NCBI GenBank assembly: GCA_965116015.1
Contig: OZ220477.1
Coordinates: 682,001-746,000, forward strand
DNA from: S5-327 sp965116015
Lineage (GTDB): Bacteria > Chloroflexota > Dehalococcoidia > Lucifugimonadales > Australimonadaceae
Length of the DNA stretch: 64,000 nt
Direction: 5' to 3'
Shown piece by piece: positions 43,260 through 52,268 of the stretch (position 1 is the stretch's first letter; each line of letters begins with the position of its first letter). Both the position numbers and the translations under genes were made by a program. Below the pieces are notes generated by a model. The model worked only from the letters and a program-made list of their open reading frames with translations. It was not told where the DNA came from and ran no database searches.

Positions 43260-44756
43260 ATGAAACCGCCCCTTGCCGCGCGGCGACTGCCGCCCGGCGC
43301 CGCCCTCGCCGTGGTCTGCGCCGGGGTCTTCTTCGCGTCCCTCGATCAAACATCGGTGGTCACAGCCCTCCCCGCCGTTATGATCGACCTCGGCGTCGCC
43401 ATCGACCGCATCGACGACCTCGCCTGGATAGTTACCGCATACCTACTCGGATTCACCCTGGCAATGCCCCTGCTCGGACGGGCAGGGGACATCTACGGCT
43501 ACCGCCGGCTCTACCTCGGCGCAATGCTGCTGTTCGGCGCCGGCTCCGCCCTCGTCGCCCTCTCCCCAGCCCTCGGATGGCTCGTCGCCGCCCGCGTCGT
43601 GCAGGCAGTGGGAGGCGGCGCGCTCATCCCCGCCGCAATCGCCATTTCCTCCGAAGGACTCCCCAAGCGCCGCAGACCCATCGTCTTCGGCGTCATCGGC
43701 GCCGCCGCAGAGGCCGGCGGCGTGATGGGCCCCCTCTACGGCGGCGCCATCGTAGAGTGGCTCGGATGGCGATGGGTCTTCTGGTCCAACCTCCCCATCG
43801 TCGCCTTGCTCGCCGCAGCCTTCTTCGCCGTCCCCGAGTCCGCCCGCGCCCGCTCGCGCCTCGACAGCGCCGGCGGACTCCTCCTCGCAGGCGGCCTCGC
43901 CCTGCTCACCGTCGGCCTCGCCCAGCGCTCGCTGTTCAGCGCCGCCTCCGCAGCCCCCTTCCTACTCGCGGGCGCAGGCCTCGCCCTGCTCGTCGCCCTC
44001 GTCTTCGTCGAGCGGAGAGCCTCCGCCCCCATCATCAGCAGAACCCTCTTCGCCGCGCGAAACTTCGCGGCGGCGATGACCTCCCAACTCCTCGTGGGAG
44101 GCGCCCTCATCCTCGTGCTCGTATCCGTCCCCCTGATGACCGACACCGTCCTCGGCAAGCCCCCCCTCGAAGGCGGACTCCGCCTCATGCGCTTCACCGG
44201 CGCCATCGCCGTCGGCGCCGTGCTCGGCGGCTACGCGACGCGCTACGCCGGAACCCTCCCCCCAACCCTCGCCGGCCTCGCGCTGGCCGCAGCCGGTTTC
44301 GCCCTGATGACCACCTGGAACGAAACCATCGCCGACCCCCGCCTCACCCTGCATCTCGCGCTCGGCGGCCTCGGATTCGGGCTCGTCATCGCCCCCCTGG
44401 TCGTCGCCGCCGTCGACGCCGCAAGCGACGACTACCGCGCCACCGCCGCCGCCTGGATCACAATGGCTCGCCTCTTCGGTATGACGCTCGGCCTCGCCGC
44501 CCTCGCAGCATGGGGAATGGGCCACTTCCAGGGACTCACGAGCGACCTCGTCTTCCCGATCGCCGCTCCCGGCGAGCCCGACGACGCCTTCACCGCCCGC
44601 TTCGACGCCTACCAATCAGGCGTCGCGAACGCGTCGTTCGAAGTCTTCCGCGCGTTCTTCCGCGCCGGAGCCGCCCTCTGCATCCTCGCCGCCGTCCCGC
44701 CGCTCTGGGCCCTCCTTGCCGCAAGGCTCCGCCGAAGCGCTCCCCCCTCCCGGTAG
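43260..44756 (+). CDS. DHA2-family (EmrB/QacA-like) MFS efflux transporter
   Basis: 498 aa with about 14 membrane helices. The first helix has L-D-Q-T-S-V-V-T-A-L-P, the loop 2-3 motif is G-R-A-G-D-I-Y-G-Y-R-R (about residue 77), and motif C-like G-G-V-M-G-P-L-Y-G-G (about 155) marks drug/H+ antiporters. The 14-helix size separates it from the 12-helix MFS at 15468. It has no adjacent TetR or MarR regulator. Confidence 0.9.
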   Translation: MKPPLAARRLPPGAALAVVCAGVFFASLDQTSVVTALPAVMIDLGVAIDRIDDLAWIVTAYLLGFTLAMPLLGRAGDIYGYRRLYLGAMLLFGAGSALVALSPALGWLVAARVVQAVGGGALIPAAIAISSEGLPKRRRPIVFGVIGAAAEAGGVMGPLYGGAIVEWLGWRWVFWSNLPIVALLAAAFFAVPESARARSRLDSAGGLLLAGGLALLTVGLAQRSLFSAASAAPFLLAGAGLALLVALVFVERRASAPIISRTLFAARNFAAAMTSQLLVGGALILVLVSVPLMTDTVLGKPPLEGGLRLMRFTGAIAVGAVLGGYATRYAGTLPPTLAGLALAAAGFALMTTWNETIADPRLTLHLALGGLGFGLVIAPLVVAAVDAASDDYRATAAAWITMARLFGMTLGLAALAAWGMGHFQGLTSDLVFPIAAPGEPDDAFTARFDAYQSGVANASFEVFRAFFRAGAALCILAAVPPLWALLAARLRRSAPPSR

Positions 44757-44841
44757 ACAACCAGTAAGCAACCAGTACTCAACCCAGTGCCGCCCCGCGC
44801 CGGTTATGCCCATCAGGCTGCGCATCCCCGCCCAACTGCGG

Positions 44842-44847
44842 TAGAAT
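44842..44847 (+). promoter_or_regulatory. -10 box of the tkt-pgi operon
   Basis: TAGAAT, 27 bases before the tkt ATG, followed by an AGGAGAGG ribosome site. Confidence 0.45.
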
Positions 44848-44874
44848 CGCGCCCGACCACACAGGAGAGGCAGC

Positions 44875-46899
44875 ATGACCACGCAGGCTTCCGACGCCAG
44901 CGCCGACAATCTCGCCATCAACGCCATCCGCTTCCTCGCCATCGACGCCGTCCAAAAGGCGAACAGCGGACACCCCGGAGCCCCTATGGGCGCAGCCCCT
45001 ATGGCCTACACCCTCTGGGACAGGTTCCTCAAGCATAACCCCGCCGACCCGGCATGGCCCGACCGCGACCGCTTCGTCCTCTCCGCAGGACACGCCTCTA
45101 TGCTGCTCTACTCCCTCCTCTACCTCGCCGGATACCCCCTCTCCATCGACGACATCCTCCAGTTCCGCCAGTGGGAGAGCAAAACCCCCGGACACCCCGA
45201 GTTCGGCCTCACTCCCGGCGTCGAAGCAACCACCGGCCCCCTCGGCCAGGGATTCGCCCACGGCGTCGGAATGGCGATCGCCGAGAAACTCCTCGCCGAA
45301 CGCTACAACCGCCCCGGACACCCCATCATCAACCACCGCGTCTACGGCTTCGTCTCCGACGGCGATCTTATGGAGGGCGTCTCAGCCGAAGCCGCCTCCC
45401 TCGCCGGAACGCTCGGCCTCGGAAAAATCGTCTACCTCTACGACGACAACAACATCTCCATCGAAGGCGACACCGACATCACGTTCACCGAAGACGTCGC
45501 CGCCCGATTCCGCTCCTACAACTGGAGCGTCGTCGGCCCCATCGACGGCATGGACATCTCCGCCGTCGACGCCGCGCTCCGCGAAGCCCGCGACGACCTC
45601 GAACGACCCACCCTCATCGTCGCCGCGACAACCATCGGCTACGGCAGCCCCAACAAAGCCAACACCGGCGCCGCACACGGCGAACCCCTCGGCGCAGACG
45701 AAGTCGCCCTCGTCCGCCAGCGGCTCGGCTGGAATCACGAACCCTTCGTCGTCCCCCAGCAAGCCCTCGACCACGCCCGCCTCGCCCTCAAACGCGGCGC
45801 CGACGCCCAGGCCGACTGGCTCCAGCGCCTCGACGCCTACCGCAAAGCCTACCCCGCCGAAGCCGCCCAGCTCGAACTCGACCTCAGCGGACAGCTCCCC
45901 GATGGCTGGGACGACCCCCTCGCCAACCTCTTCGACAACGACAACAAGCCCATCGCAACCCGCGACGCCGGAAACCGCGTAATGAACGCCCTCTCCACCC
46001 GCGTTCACTCCCTCATCGGCGGCTCCGCCGACCTCGCCCCCTCAACACGAACACTCCTCAAAGAAACCCTCAACCTCGCCGGCGCCGAATTCCCTCCCCG
46101 CAATATGCACTTCGGCGTCCGCGAGCACGCTATGGGAGCCATCGCCGGCGGAATGGCCCTCCACGGAGGCCTCATCCCCTACACCGCCACCTTCCTCATC
46201 TTCTCCGACTATATGCGCCCCCCTATGCGCCTCGCCGCCCTTATGGGCTTGCGCGTCGTCTACATCTTCACCCACGACTCCATCGCCCTCGGCGAAGACG
46301 GCCCCACCCACCAACCCATCGAACAGCTCCTCGGACTCCGCAGCATCCCCAATATGGCCGTCCTCCGACCCGCCGACGCAACCGAAACCGCCGTCGCCTG
46401 GAAAGCCGCCCTCGAACGCTCCACCGGCCCCTCCTCCCTCCTGCTCACCCGCCAGGCCCTCCCCATCCTCAACCGCTCAGAGTGCGCCCCCGCCAACGGC
46501 GTGCTCAAGGGCGCCTACACGCTCTGGGAAAACAGCCCCAACCCCAGCGTCCTCATCATCGGCACAGGCTCCGAAACGCACATCGCCCTCGACGCCGCCA
46601 AACGCCTCGCCGACAGGGGAATCTCCTCTCGCGCCGTCTCGATGCCCTCCTGGGAGCTGTTCGACGCGCAACCGCAGGAGTACCGCGACGCCGTGATCCC
46701 TCCCCGCGTAACCGCCCGCGTCTCCGTCGAGGCCGCCCGAACAATGGGCTGGGAGCGCTACGTCGGCCTCCGCGGAGCCTCGATCGGAGTCGACGCCTTC
46801 GGCGCATCCGCCCCCTACCAGCGCATCTACCAGGAATACGGCGTCACTGCCGAACGCGTCGCAGAGGTCGCCGAATCCCTCGCAAAGGCCGCGCAATGA
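44875..46899 (+). CDS. tkt: Transketolase
   Basis: 674-aa thiamine-diphosphate enzyme of the pentose-phosphate pathway. S-G-H-P-G-A-P (about residue 31), G-P-L-G-Q-G-F-A-H (about 120), the G-D-L-M-E-G-V-S...Y-D-D-N-N-I ThDP motif (about residues 163-190), and H-D-S-I-A-L-G-E-D-G-P-T-H-Q-P (about 465) are all conserved. Its stop overlaps the pgi ATG by 4 bases. Confidence 0.97.
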   Translation: MTTQASDASADNLAINAIRFLAIDAVQKANSGHPGAPMGAAPMAYTLWDRFLKHNPADPAWPDRDRFVLSAGHASMLLYSLLYLAGYPLSIDDILQFRQWESKTPGHPEFGLTPGVEATTGPLGQGFAHGVGMAIAEKLLAERYNRPGHPIINHRVYGFVSDGDLMEGVSAEAASLAGTLGLGKIVYLYDDNNISIEGDTDITFTEDVAARFRSYNWSVVGPIDGMDISAVDAALREARDDLERPTLIVAATTIGYGSPNKANTGAAHGEPLGADEVALVRQRLGWNHEPFVVPQQALDHARLALKRGADAQADWLQRLDAYRKAYPAEAAQLELDLSGQLPDGWDDPLANLFDNDNKPIATRDAGNRVMNALSTRVHSLIGGSADLAPSTRTLLKETLNLAGAEFPPRNMHFGVREHAMGAIAGGMALHGGLIPYTATFLIFSDYMRPPMRLAALMGLRVVYIFTHDSIALGEDGPTHQPIEQLLGLRSIPNMAVLRPADATETAVAWKAALERSTGPSSLLLTRQALPILNRSECAPANGVLKGAYTLWENSPNPSVLIIGTGSETHIALDAAKRLADRGISSRAVSMPSWELFDAQPQEYRDAVIPPRVTARVSVEAARTMGWERYVGLRGASIGVDAFGASAPYQRIYQEYGVTAERVAEVAESLAKAAQ

Positions 46900-48527
46900 C
46901 CCAGCAAGCACAACCCCCCGGAGCCGTCCTCGGCCCCCTTGCCGCTCCCGTCAACGATGCGCTCAACAACCTCGCCGCCGCCAACGTTATGGCCCGCATC
47001 TGGGACGGCGACTACACCGTCTGGAAGGACGACCCCACAGAGATCGTCAACCGCCTCGGCTGGCTCACAGCCCCCAGAGATATGGCGGGCTCCGTCGGCG
47101 ACCTCCGCTCCTTCGCCGGCGAAATCCGCCGCGACGGCTTCGCCAGCATCGTCCTCCTCGGAATGGGCGGCAGCAGCCTCGGCCCCGAAGTCATCCGCCA
47201 GTGCATCGGCTCCGCCCCCGGATTCCCCGACCTCGTCGTGCTCGACTCCACAGTCCCCGCCAGAATCGCCGCCGTCTCCAACTCCATCGACATCAGCCGA
47301 TCCCTGTTCATCGTCTCCTCCAAATCCGGAGGCACCATCGAGCCGAACTCGCTCTACAAACTCTTCCGCGCCCTCGTCGAAAGCGCCGTCGGCGAACAAG
47401 AGGCTGGCGCCCGCTTCATCGCCATCACCGACCCCGGAACCCCCCTCGCCAGACTCGCCTCCCGCGACGGATTCCGCCGCCTCTTCGAAAACCCGCCAAA
47501 CATCGGCGGACGCTACTCCGTCGGCTCCTGCTTCGGCCTCGTCCCCGCCGCGCTCTCCGGCGTCGACTGCGGCCAGCTCCTCCAGCGACTCACCCAAATG
47601 GCCTCCCGCTGCGAGGCCAGCGTCGGCGTCCGCAACAACCCCGGCGGATGGCTCGGCGCCGCCATCGGCGCTATGACCCGCGAAGGCCGCGACAAGCTCA
47701 CCCTCATCACATCCCCCTCCATCGCAAGCTTCGGACTCTGGGTCGAGCAGCTCATCGCCGAGAGCGCAGGCAAAGACGGCTCCGGCGTCATCCCCGTCGC
47801 CGGCGAACCTCTCCTCAACCCCCACAACTACGGCGACGACCGAGCTTTCGTCTATATGCGCCTCGCCGGATGCGAAAACGCCGAAACCGACGTCGCCGCC
47901 GAGCGCCTCGCCGGAAACGGCCACCCAGTCATCACCCTCGACCTCGACGACCCCTACGACATCGGCGCCGAATTCTTCCGCTGGGAATTCGCCACCGCCG
48001 TCGCCGGGCGCATCCTCGGCGTCCACCCCTTCGACCAGCCCAACGTCCAGGCCGCCAAAGACGCCACCGATCGCGTCCTCGCAGCCTACGTCCGCGACGG
48101 CGCCCTCCCGCCAACCCCGTCCGGCTCCCCCGCAGACCTCCTCGCTCAGGCCAGCCCCGGCGACTACCTCGCCATTATGATCTACGCCGAAGAAACAACC
48201 GGCGTGAACAAAGCCGCCAACGCCCTCCGGCGGCGCGTTATGAACCGTCACAACATCGCAACCACCCTCGGCTACGGCCCGCGCTTCCTCCACTCCACCG
48301 GACAGCTCCACAAAGGCGGGCCCAACAGCGGGCTCTTCCTCCAGCTCGCCGCCGCCCACGACCCCGACATCGAAATCCCCGGCGAACCCTTCACCTTCGG
48401 CGCCCTCGCCAACGCGCAGGCGCAGGGCGACTACCAGGCGCTCCTCGACGCCGGCAGACGCGTCGCCGCAGTCAACCTCGGCCACGACGCCGAATCCGGC
48501 ATCCTGCGGCTCCTCGGAACAGTATGA
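46896..48527 (+). CDS. pgi: Glucose-6-phosphate isomerase
   Basis: 543 aa. It contains L-G-M-G-G-S-S-L-G-P (about residue 89), V-S-S-K-S-G-G-T-I-E-P (about 137), I-T-D-P-G-T-P-L (about 178), and H-S-T-G-Q-L-H-K-G-G (about 466). It is the divergent form often fused or linked to transaldolase in actinobacteria and Chloroflexota; no transaldolase is present here. The ATG at 46896 is in an ATGA overlap with tkt. Confidence 0.93.
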   Translation: MTQQAQPPGAVLGPLAAPVNDALNNLAAANVMARIWDGDYTVWKDDPTEIVNRLGWLTAPRDMAGSVGDLRSFAGEIRRDGFASIVLLGMGGSSLGPEVIRQCIGSAPGFPDLVVLDSTVPARIAAVSNSIDISRSLFIVSSKSGGTIEPNSLYKLFRALVESAVGEQEAGARFIAITDPGTPLARLASRDGFRRLFENPPNIGGRYSVGSCFGLVPAALSGVDCGQLLQRLTQMASRCEASVGVRNNPGGWLGAAIGAMTREGRDKLTLITSPSIASFGLWVEQLIAESAGKDGSGVIPVAGEPLLNPHNYGDDRAFVYMRLAGCENAETDVAAERLAGNGHPVITLDLDDPYDIGAEFFRWEFATAVAGRILGVHPFDQPNVQAAKDATDRVLAAYVRDGALPPTPSGSPADLLAQASPGDYLAIMIYAEETTGVNKAANALRRRVMNRHNIATTLGYGPRFLHSTGQLHKGGPNSGLFLQLAAAHDPDIEIPGEPFTFGALANAQAQGDYQALLDAGRRVAAVNLGHDAESGILRLLGTV

Positions 48528-48690
48528 GGCCAGCAGCATCCCCGACCCCGCAGAACCGCGTTCGGCTCAATGCGAACGCCCTCGCTCCCCTGCGCCCTGG
48601 CCGAAACCCCGCCTCCCTGGCTCCCTGCGCCCAACGCTTCCTCGCGTCCCCGCGCCCCGGAAAAAACGCTCCCACCGGAGGCCCCTAACT

Positions 48691-50172
48691 ATGCCCCAAG
48701 CAGTAACCATCGTCATCCTCGGCGGCGCCGGCGACCTCGCCCGGCGCAAACTCGCCCCCGCCCTCTGCAACCTCCTCAGGAAAAACCGACTCCCCAGCAA
48801 CGTCCAGATCGTCGGCTTCGCCCGCTCCGACCTCGACGAACCCGCCTACCGCGAACTCCTCCGGCAAGGCGTCTCCGATCTCAGCGACATCGCAATCTCC
48901 CGCGACGAATGGAACGCCCTCGCCCCACGCCTCCACTACGCCCGCGGCGACATCGCCGACCCCGCCTCCTTCCGAGCCCTCCGCCAACGCCTGGAAGAGA
49001 TCGAACCCCCAGGCGAAACCGACAGGCTCTTCTACCTCGCCATCGCACCCAACCTCCACCCCGCCGCAGCCGCCGGGCTCCACTCCGCCGGACTCGCCGA
49101 CGAATCCAACGGCTGGCGCCGCGTCGTCTTCGAGAAACCCTTCGGCGAAGACGAAGATTCCGCGCGAAGCCTCAACCGCATCATCCACAACATCTTCCGC
49201 GAAGATCAGGTCTACCGCATCGACCACTACCTCGGAAAAGAAACCGTCCAAAACCTCATCGTCCTCCGCTTCGCCAACGCCATCTTCGAACCCATCTGGA
49301 ACCGCAACTACATCGACAACGTCCAGATCACCGTCGCCGAGTCCGTCTCCGTCGGCCAGCGCGCCGGCTACTACGACGCCTCCGGCGTCGTCCGCGATAT
49401 GGCCCAGAACCACCTCCTCCAGCTTATGTGCCTCGTCGCCCTCGAACCCCCAAGCTCAATGGACGCCAACGCCCTCCGCGACCGCCGCGCCGACGTCCTC
49501 CGCGCCGTCCGCCGCTGGACCCCCCATGAATTCCGCGAGCACGCCGTCGCCGCCCAATACGACGGCTACCTCAACGAACCCGGCGTCGATCCCGCCTCCC
49601 GAACCCCCACCTTCGCCGCTATGCGCCTCTACATCGACAACTGGCGATGGCAAGGCATCCCCTTCTACCTCCGCTCAGGCAAAAGCCTCGCCCGCAAAGT
49701 CTCCGAAATCGTCATCCAATTCAAATCACCCCCCCTCTCAATGTTCCCCCGCGTCAGCCAGAGCTTCGCCCCCAACCTCCTCTCCATCTGCATCCAGCCC
49801 GACGAGGGCATACACCTCCGCGTCGACGCCAAAACCCCCGACGCCGGCCTCCTCGCCGAACCCGTCGATATGGAATTCCACTACAGCCAGCGACACGCCA
49901 ACATCGAACTCCCCGACGCCTACGAGCGCCTCCTCGAAGACGCCGTCTACGGCGACCCAAGCCTCTTCATCCGCGCCGACCAGATCGAACAGTCCTGGAA
50001 CATCCTCGACCCCCTCCTCCAATGCTGGGCCGACCCCGGATCCGGCGGCGTCGAAACCTACCCCCCCGGCTCCTGGGGCCCCCAGGGCGCCGACCGCCTC
50101 CTCGCCCAGCACGGCCACAGATGGCGATCCATCTGCGGCCCCGACCACCAGCCCCAACCGCTAGACCACTAA
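48691..50172 (+). CDS. zwf: Glucose-6-phosphate 1-dehydrogenase
   Basis: 493-aa NAD(P)-dependent enzyme opening the oxidative pentose-phosphate pathway. The N-terminal Rossmann motif is G-G-A-G-D-L-A-R-R-K, slightly altered from the usual G-A-S-G-D. F-E-K-P-F-G and the substrate-binding R-I-D-H-Y-L-G-K-E (about residue 183) are intact, as is A-Q-N-H-L-L-Q-L. It follows pgi after 163 bases. opcA and gnd are not seen. Confidence 0.95.
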   Translation: MPQAVTIVILGGAGDLARRKLAPALCNLLRKNRLPSNVQIVGFARSDLDEPAYRELLRQGVSDLSDIAISRDEWNALAPRLHYARGDIADPASFRALRQRLEEIEPPGETDRLFYLAIAPNLHPAAAAGLHSAGLADESNGWRRVVFEKPFGEDEDSARSLNRIIHNIFREDQVYRIDHYLGKETVQNLIVLRFANAIFEPIWNRNYIDNVQITVAESVSVGQRAGYYDASGVVRDMAQNHLLQLMCLVALEPPSSMDANALRDRRADVLRAVRRWTPHEFREHAVAAQYDGYLNEPGVDPASRTPTFAAMRLYIDNWRWQGIPFYLRSGKSLARKVSEIVIQFKSPPLSMFPRVSQSFAPNLLSICIQPDEGIHLRVDAKTPDAGLLAEPVDMEFHYSQRHANIELPDAYERLLEDAVYGDPSLFIRADQIEQSWNILDPLLQCWADPGSGGVETYPPGSWGPQGADRLLAQHGHRWRSICGPDHQPQPLDH

Positions 50173-50270
50173 CTCCGGCCACCAACAGAGACGGGCAGGG
50201 GAGACCCCGCCCCGAAACCCCAGAACCAGTACCCCCAGCCGCCGCCGCCGCCCGCAGAAAGGAACCCCCT

Positions 50271-51386
50271 ATGCTCTTCATCGACAACGAAACCGTCCGC
50301 CGCGTCCTTACCATCGCCGACGCCATCGACTCTCAGGACGAAGCCTTCCGCGGCCTCGTCGACGGCGCCGCCATCCACCGCCCCCGCATCGATATGTACG
50401 TCCCAACCGGCCGCGAAGACGACTACTACCGCTGGGGCACAATGGAAGGCGCCAGCCGCGACCTCGGCGTCTTCGCCATCCGAATGAAATCCGACATCGT
50501 ATCCTGGCCCGAAGACGAAAACGGCAACTGGACCGAAGAGAAGTACTGCGTCGAACCCGGCTCCTACTGCGGCCTCATCTTCCTCTTCAGCTCCACCAAC
50601 GGCGAACCCCTCGCCATCATCAACGACGGCGAACTCCAGCACGCCCGCGTCGGCGCAGGCGCCGGCCTCGGCGTCCGTTACCTCTCACGCCCCAACTCGA
50701 AAATCGTCGCAATGATCGGCTCCGGCGGTATGGCCCGCTCCTACCTCCGCGCATTCTGCAACGAACGACCCATCGAGAAAGTCCGCGTCTACAGCCCCAC
50801 CAGAAAGAACCGCGAAGCCTACGCCGCCGAAATGATGGACTCCCTCAACATCGACGTCCAACCCGTCGACGACCCCGAAGCCGCCGTCCGCGGCGCCGAC
50901 ATCGTCTCCACCTGCACCGACGCAATGCGCCCGGTCCTCAACGGCGACTGGCTCGAACCCGGCATGCACATCACCAACCTCGGAGGCTACGAACTCGACG
51001 AAACAACCTTCGAACGCGCCGCCGTAACGATCCGCCAGGGAATCGGCGGCGCGCGCCTCGCCGACGACCCCCGCATCCAGTACGGACGCGGCCACAGCCC
51101 CGTCGCCTTCGTCGCCGGCACCGAAGAAGAGATGAAACGCCTCCCTCCCTCAGGCCTCCGGATGCGCCAATTCGGCTCATCCCCAATGCACCCATCCTTC
51201 ACCGACCTCGTAACCGGCGTCGTCTCCGGACGAACCTCCCCAAGCGACATCACCCTCTACCTCAACAGCGGCAACCAGGGACTCCAATTCGCAGCTGTCG
51301 GCAAAGTCGTCTACGACAAAGCCCGCCAGCAATCCCTCGGACACGAAATCCCCACCTCTCTCTTCCTCCAGGACATCCGCGACTAG
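50271..51386 (+). CDS. Ornithine cyclodeaminase/mu-crystallin family protein
   Basis: 371-aa NAD(P)-binding protein. The Rossmann motif I-G-S-G-G-M-A-R (about residue 146) and the upstream N-D-G-E-L-Q-H-A-R-V-G-A-G motif (with the conserved Arg) are typical. Members act as ornithine cyclodeaminase, alanine dehydrogenase or ketimine reductase, or process opine-like compounds; the activity cannot be set. AAAGGA precedes the ATG. Confidence 0.85.
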   Translation: MLFIDNETVRRVLTIADAIDSQDEAFRGLVDGAAIHRPRIDMYVPTGREDDYYRWGTMEGASRDLGVFAIRMKSDIVSWPEDENGNWTEEKYCVEPGSYCGLIFLFSSTNGEPLAIINDGELQHARVGAGAGLGVRYLSRPNSKIVAMIGSGGMARSYLRAFCNERPIEKVRVYSPTRKNREAYAAEMMDSLNIDVQPVDDPEAAVRGADIVSTCTDAMRPVLNGDWLEPGMHITNLGGYELDETTFERAAVTIRQGIGGARLADDPRIQYGRGHSPVAFVAGTEEEMKRLPPSGLRMRQFGSSPMHPSFTDLVTGVVSGRTSPSDITLYLNSGNQGLQFAAVGKVVYDKARQQSLGHEIPTSLFLQDIRD

Positions 51387-51631
51387 CCGCGCCCTACAGC
51401 TCCTCGCAGACCCCTCAAGGCATCGCTCGTAGCGCACGGCGGCGCTTGCCGGCGTTCCGCAACCATCTAGCGCCCGCCGACCAGCCAGCCTCCCGCGGCC
51501 AGCCGCGCCCCGCGCCTTACGACTCCCTCGCAGACGCCCCCCAGGGCCTCGCTCCCAGCGCACGGTGGCGCTTGCCGCCGCTCCGCAACCGCCCCAACTC
51601 CCCCCGGCTAGCCAGCCAGCCTCCCACAACC
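51385..51631 (+). repeat. Two imperfect 116-131 bp tandem units
   Basis: Copies at 51385-51500 and 51501-51631 share AGCCGCGCCC, CTCGCAGAC, AGCGCACGGYGGCGCTTGCC, TCCGCAACC and CCAGCCAGCCTCCC in the same order; a third copy seems to begin at 51632. No coding capacity is evident. It fills the junction between the convergent ornithine-cyclodeaminase-like and GNAT genes. Confidence 0.75.
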
Positions 51632-51669
51632 AGCCGCCGCGACGCCGCAGCGCACTCTGCTCACTCCCC

Positions 51670-52164
51670 TCACTCCCCCGCGCCCTCCCCGCGCGCCGCG
51701 CCCAGACGCTTCTCGTAGCACACCGCCCAACGCTTGGCGACGTGATCCCCATAGCGCGGAATCCGCCTGTAGCCCAGAGCCTCGTAGAAGCCGATCGCCC
51801 GGCCAAGCAGATCTCCCGTCTCGAGCACAAGGCGCGACAGCCCAAGCTCCGACGCCCGACGCTCCAGCTCGCCCATCAGCGCGCGCGCCAGCCCGGATCC
51901 CCGCTCCTGCGGAAGAGCGTACACCCGCCTCACCTCTCCCGCGCCGCCCCCGTAAACGCGCACCGCCCCGCACGCCGCCGCAACGCCCCCGCGACGCGCC
52001 AGCAGAAACACCCCCTCGAACGCCAAGTGCTCCTCCCGCGTCAGCGCCCCCGTGCCTGCCTTGTCGCCGTACGCCTCGCGAATCTCCGCGTCCAGCAGCG
52101 CCATCAACTCCTCCGCCTCCGGAGCGCCCGGCTCAACCGCCTCGAACGTAACCCTGCCTTCCAT
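51670..52164 (-). CDS. GNAT-family N-acetyltransferase
   Basis: About 164-aa acetyl-CoA-dependent transferase. The acetyl-CoA loop is V-Y-A-L-P-Q-E-R-G-S-G-L-A-R-A-L (about residue 80), followed by L-V-L-E-T-G and A-I-G-F-Y-E-A-L-G-Y. The start M-E-G-R-V at 52164 is preferred over an upstream in-frame ATG because the fold begins there. Substrate unknown; possibly an antibiotic, amino-acid or protein acetylase. Confidence 0.85.
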   Translation of the reverse strand: MEGRVTFEAVEPGAPEAEELMALLDAEIREAYGDKAGTGALTREEHLAFEGVFLLARRGGVAAACGAVRVYGGGAGEVRRVYALPQERGSGLARALMGELERRASELGLSRLVLETGDLLGRAIGFYEALGYRRIPRYGDHVAKRWAVCYEKRLGAARGEGAGE

Positions 52165-52214
52165 CGCCAACCTCCGCTCCCTGCGCATCCCATTGCCCGC
52201 GCGCAACACAAGAA

Positions 52215-52240
52215 AGAGGGGCCGGCTGCCCGGCCCCTCT
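52215..52240 (-). terminator. Intrinsic terminator after the second bicupin
   Basis: Perfect 11-bp stem (AGAGGGGCCGG / CCGGCCCCTCT) with a CTGC loop. On the minus strand it is followed by TTCTTG, so it closes the bicupin transcript. Confidence 0.8.
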
Positions 52241-52268
52241 CGACGATCGCCCTAACCCTGCGCTGCGG

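Noticed and set aside
45054..46895. Upstream extension of the pgi frame through tkt
   Set aside because: The extension is arginine-rich shadow; pgi starts at the ATGA overlap at 46896.
31477..51239. Preference for GTA before Thr codons (GTAACC) as a second avoided-word signal
   Set aside because: GTCACC also occurs often (for example in hisG, pgk and the slipin gene), so the bias is not clear by eye.
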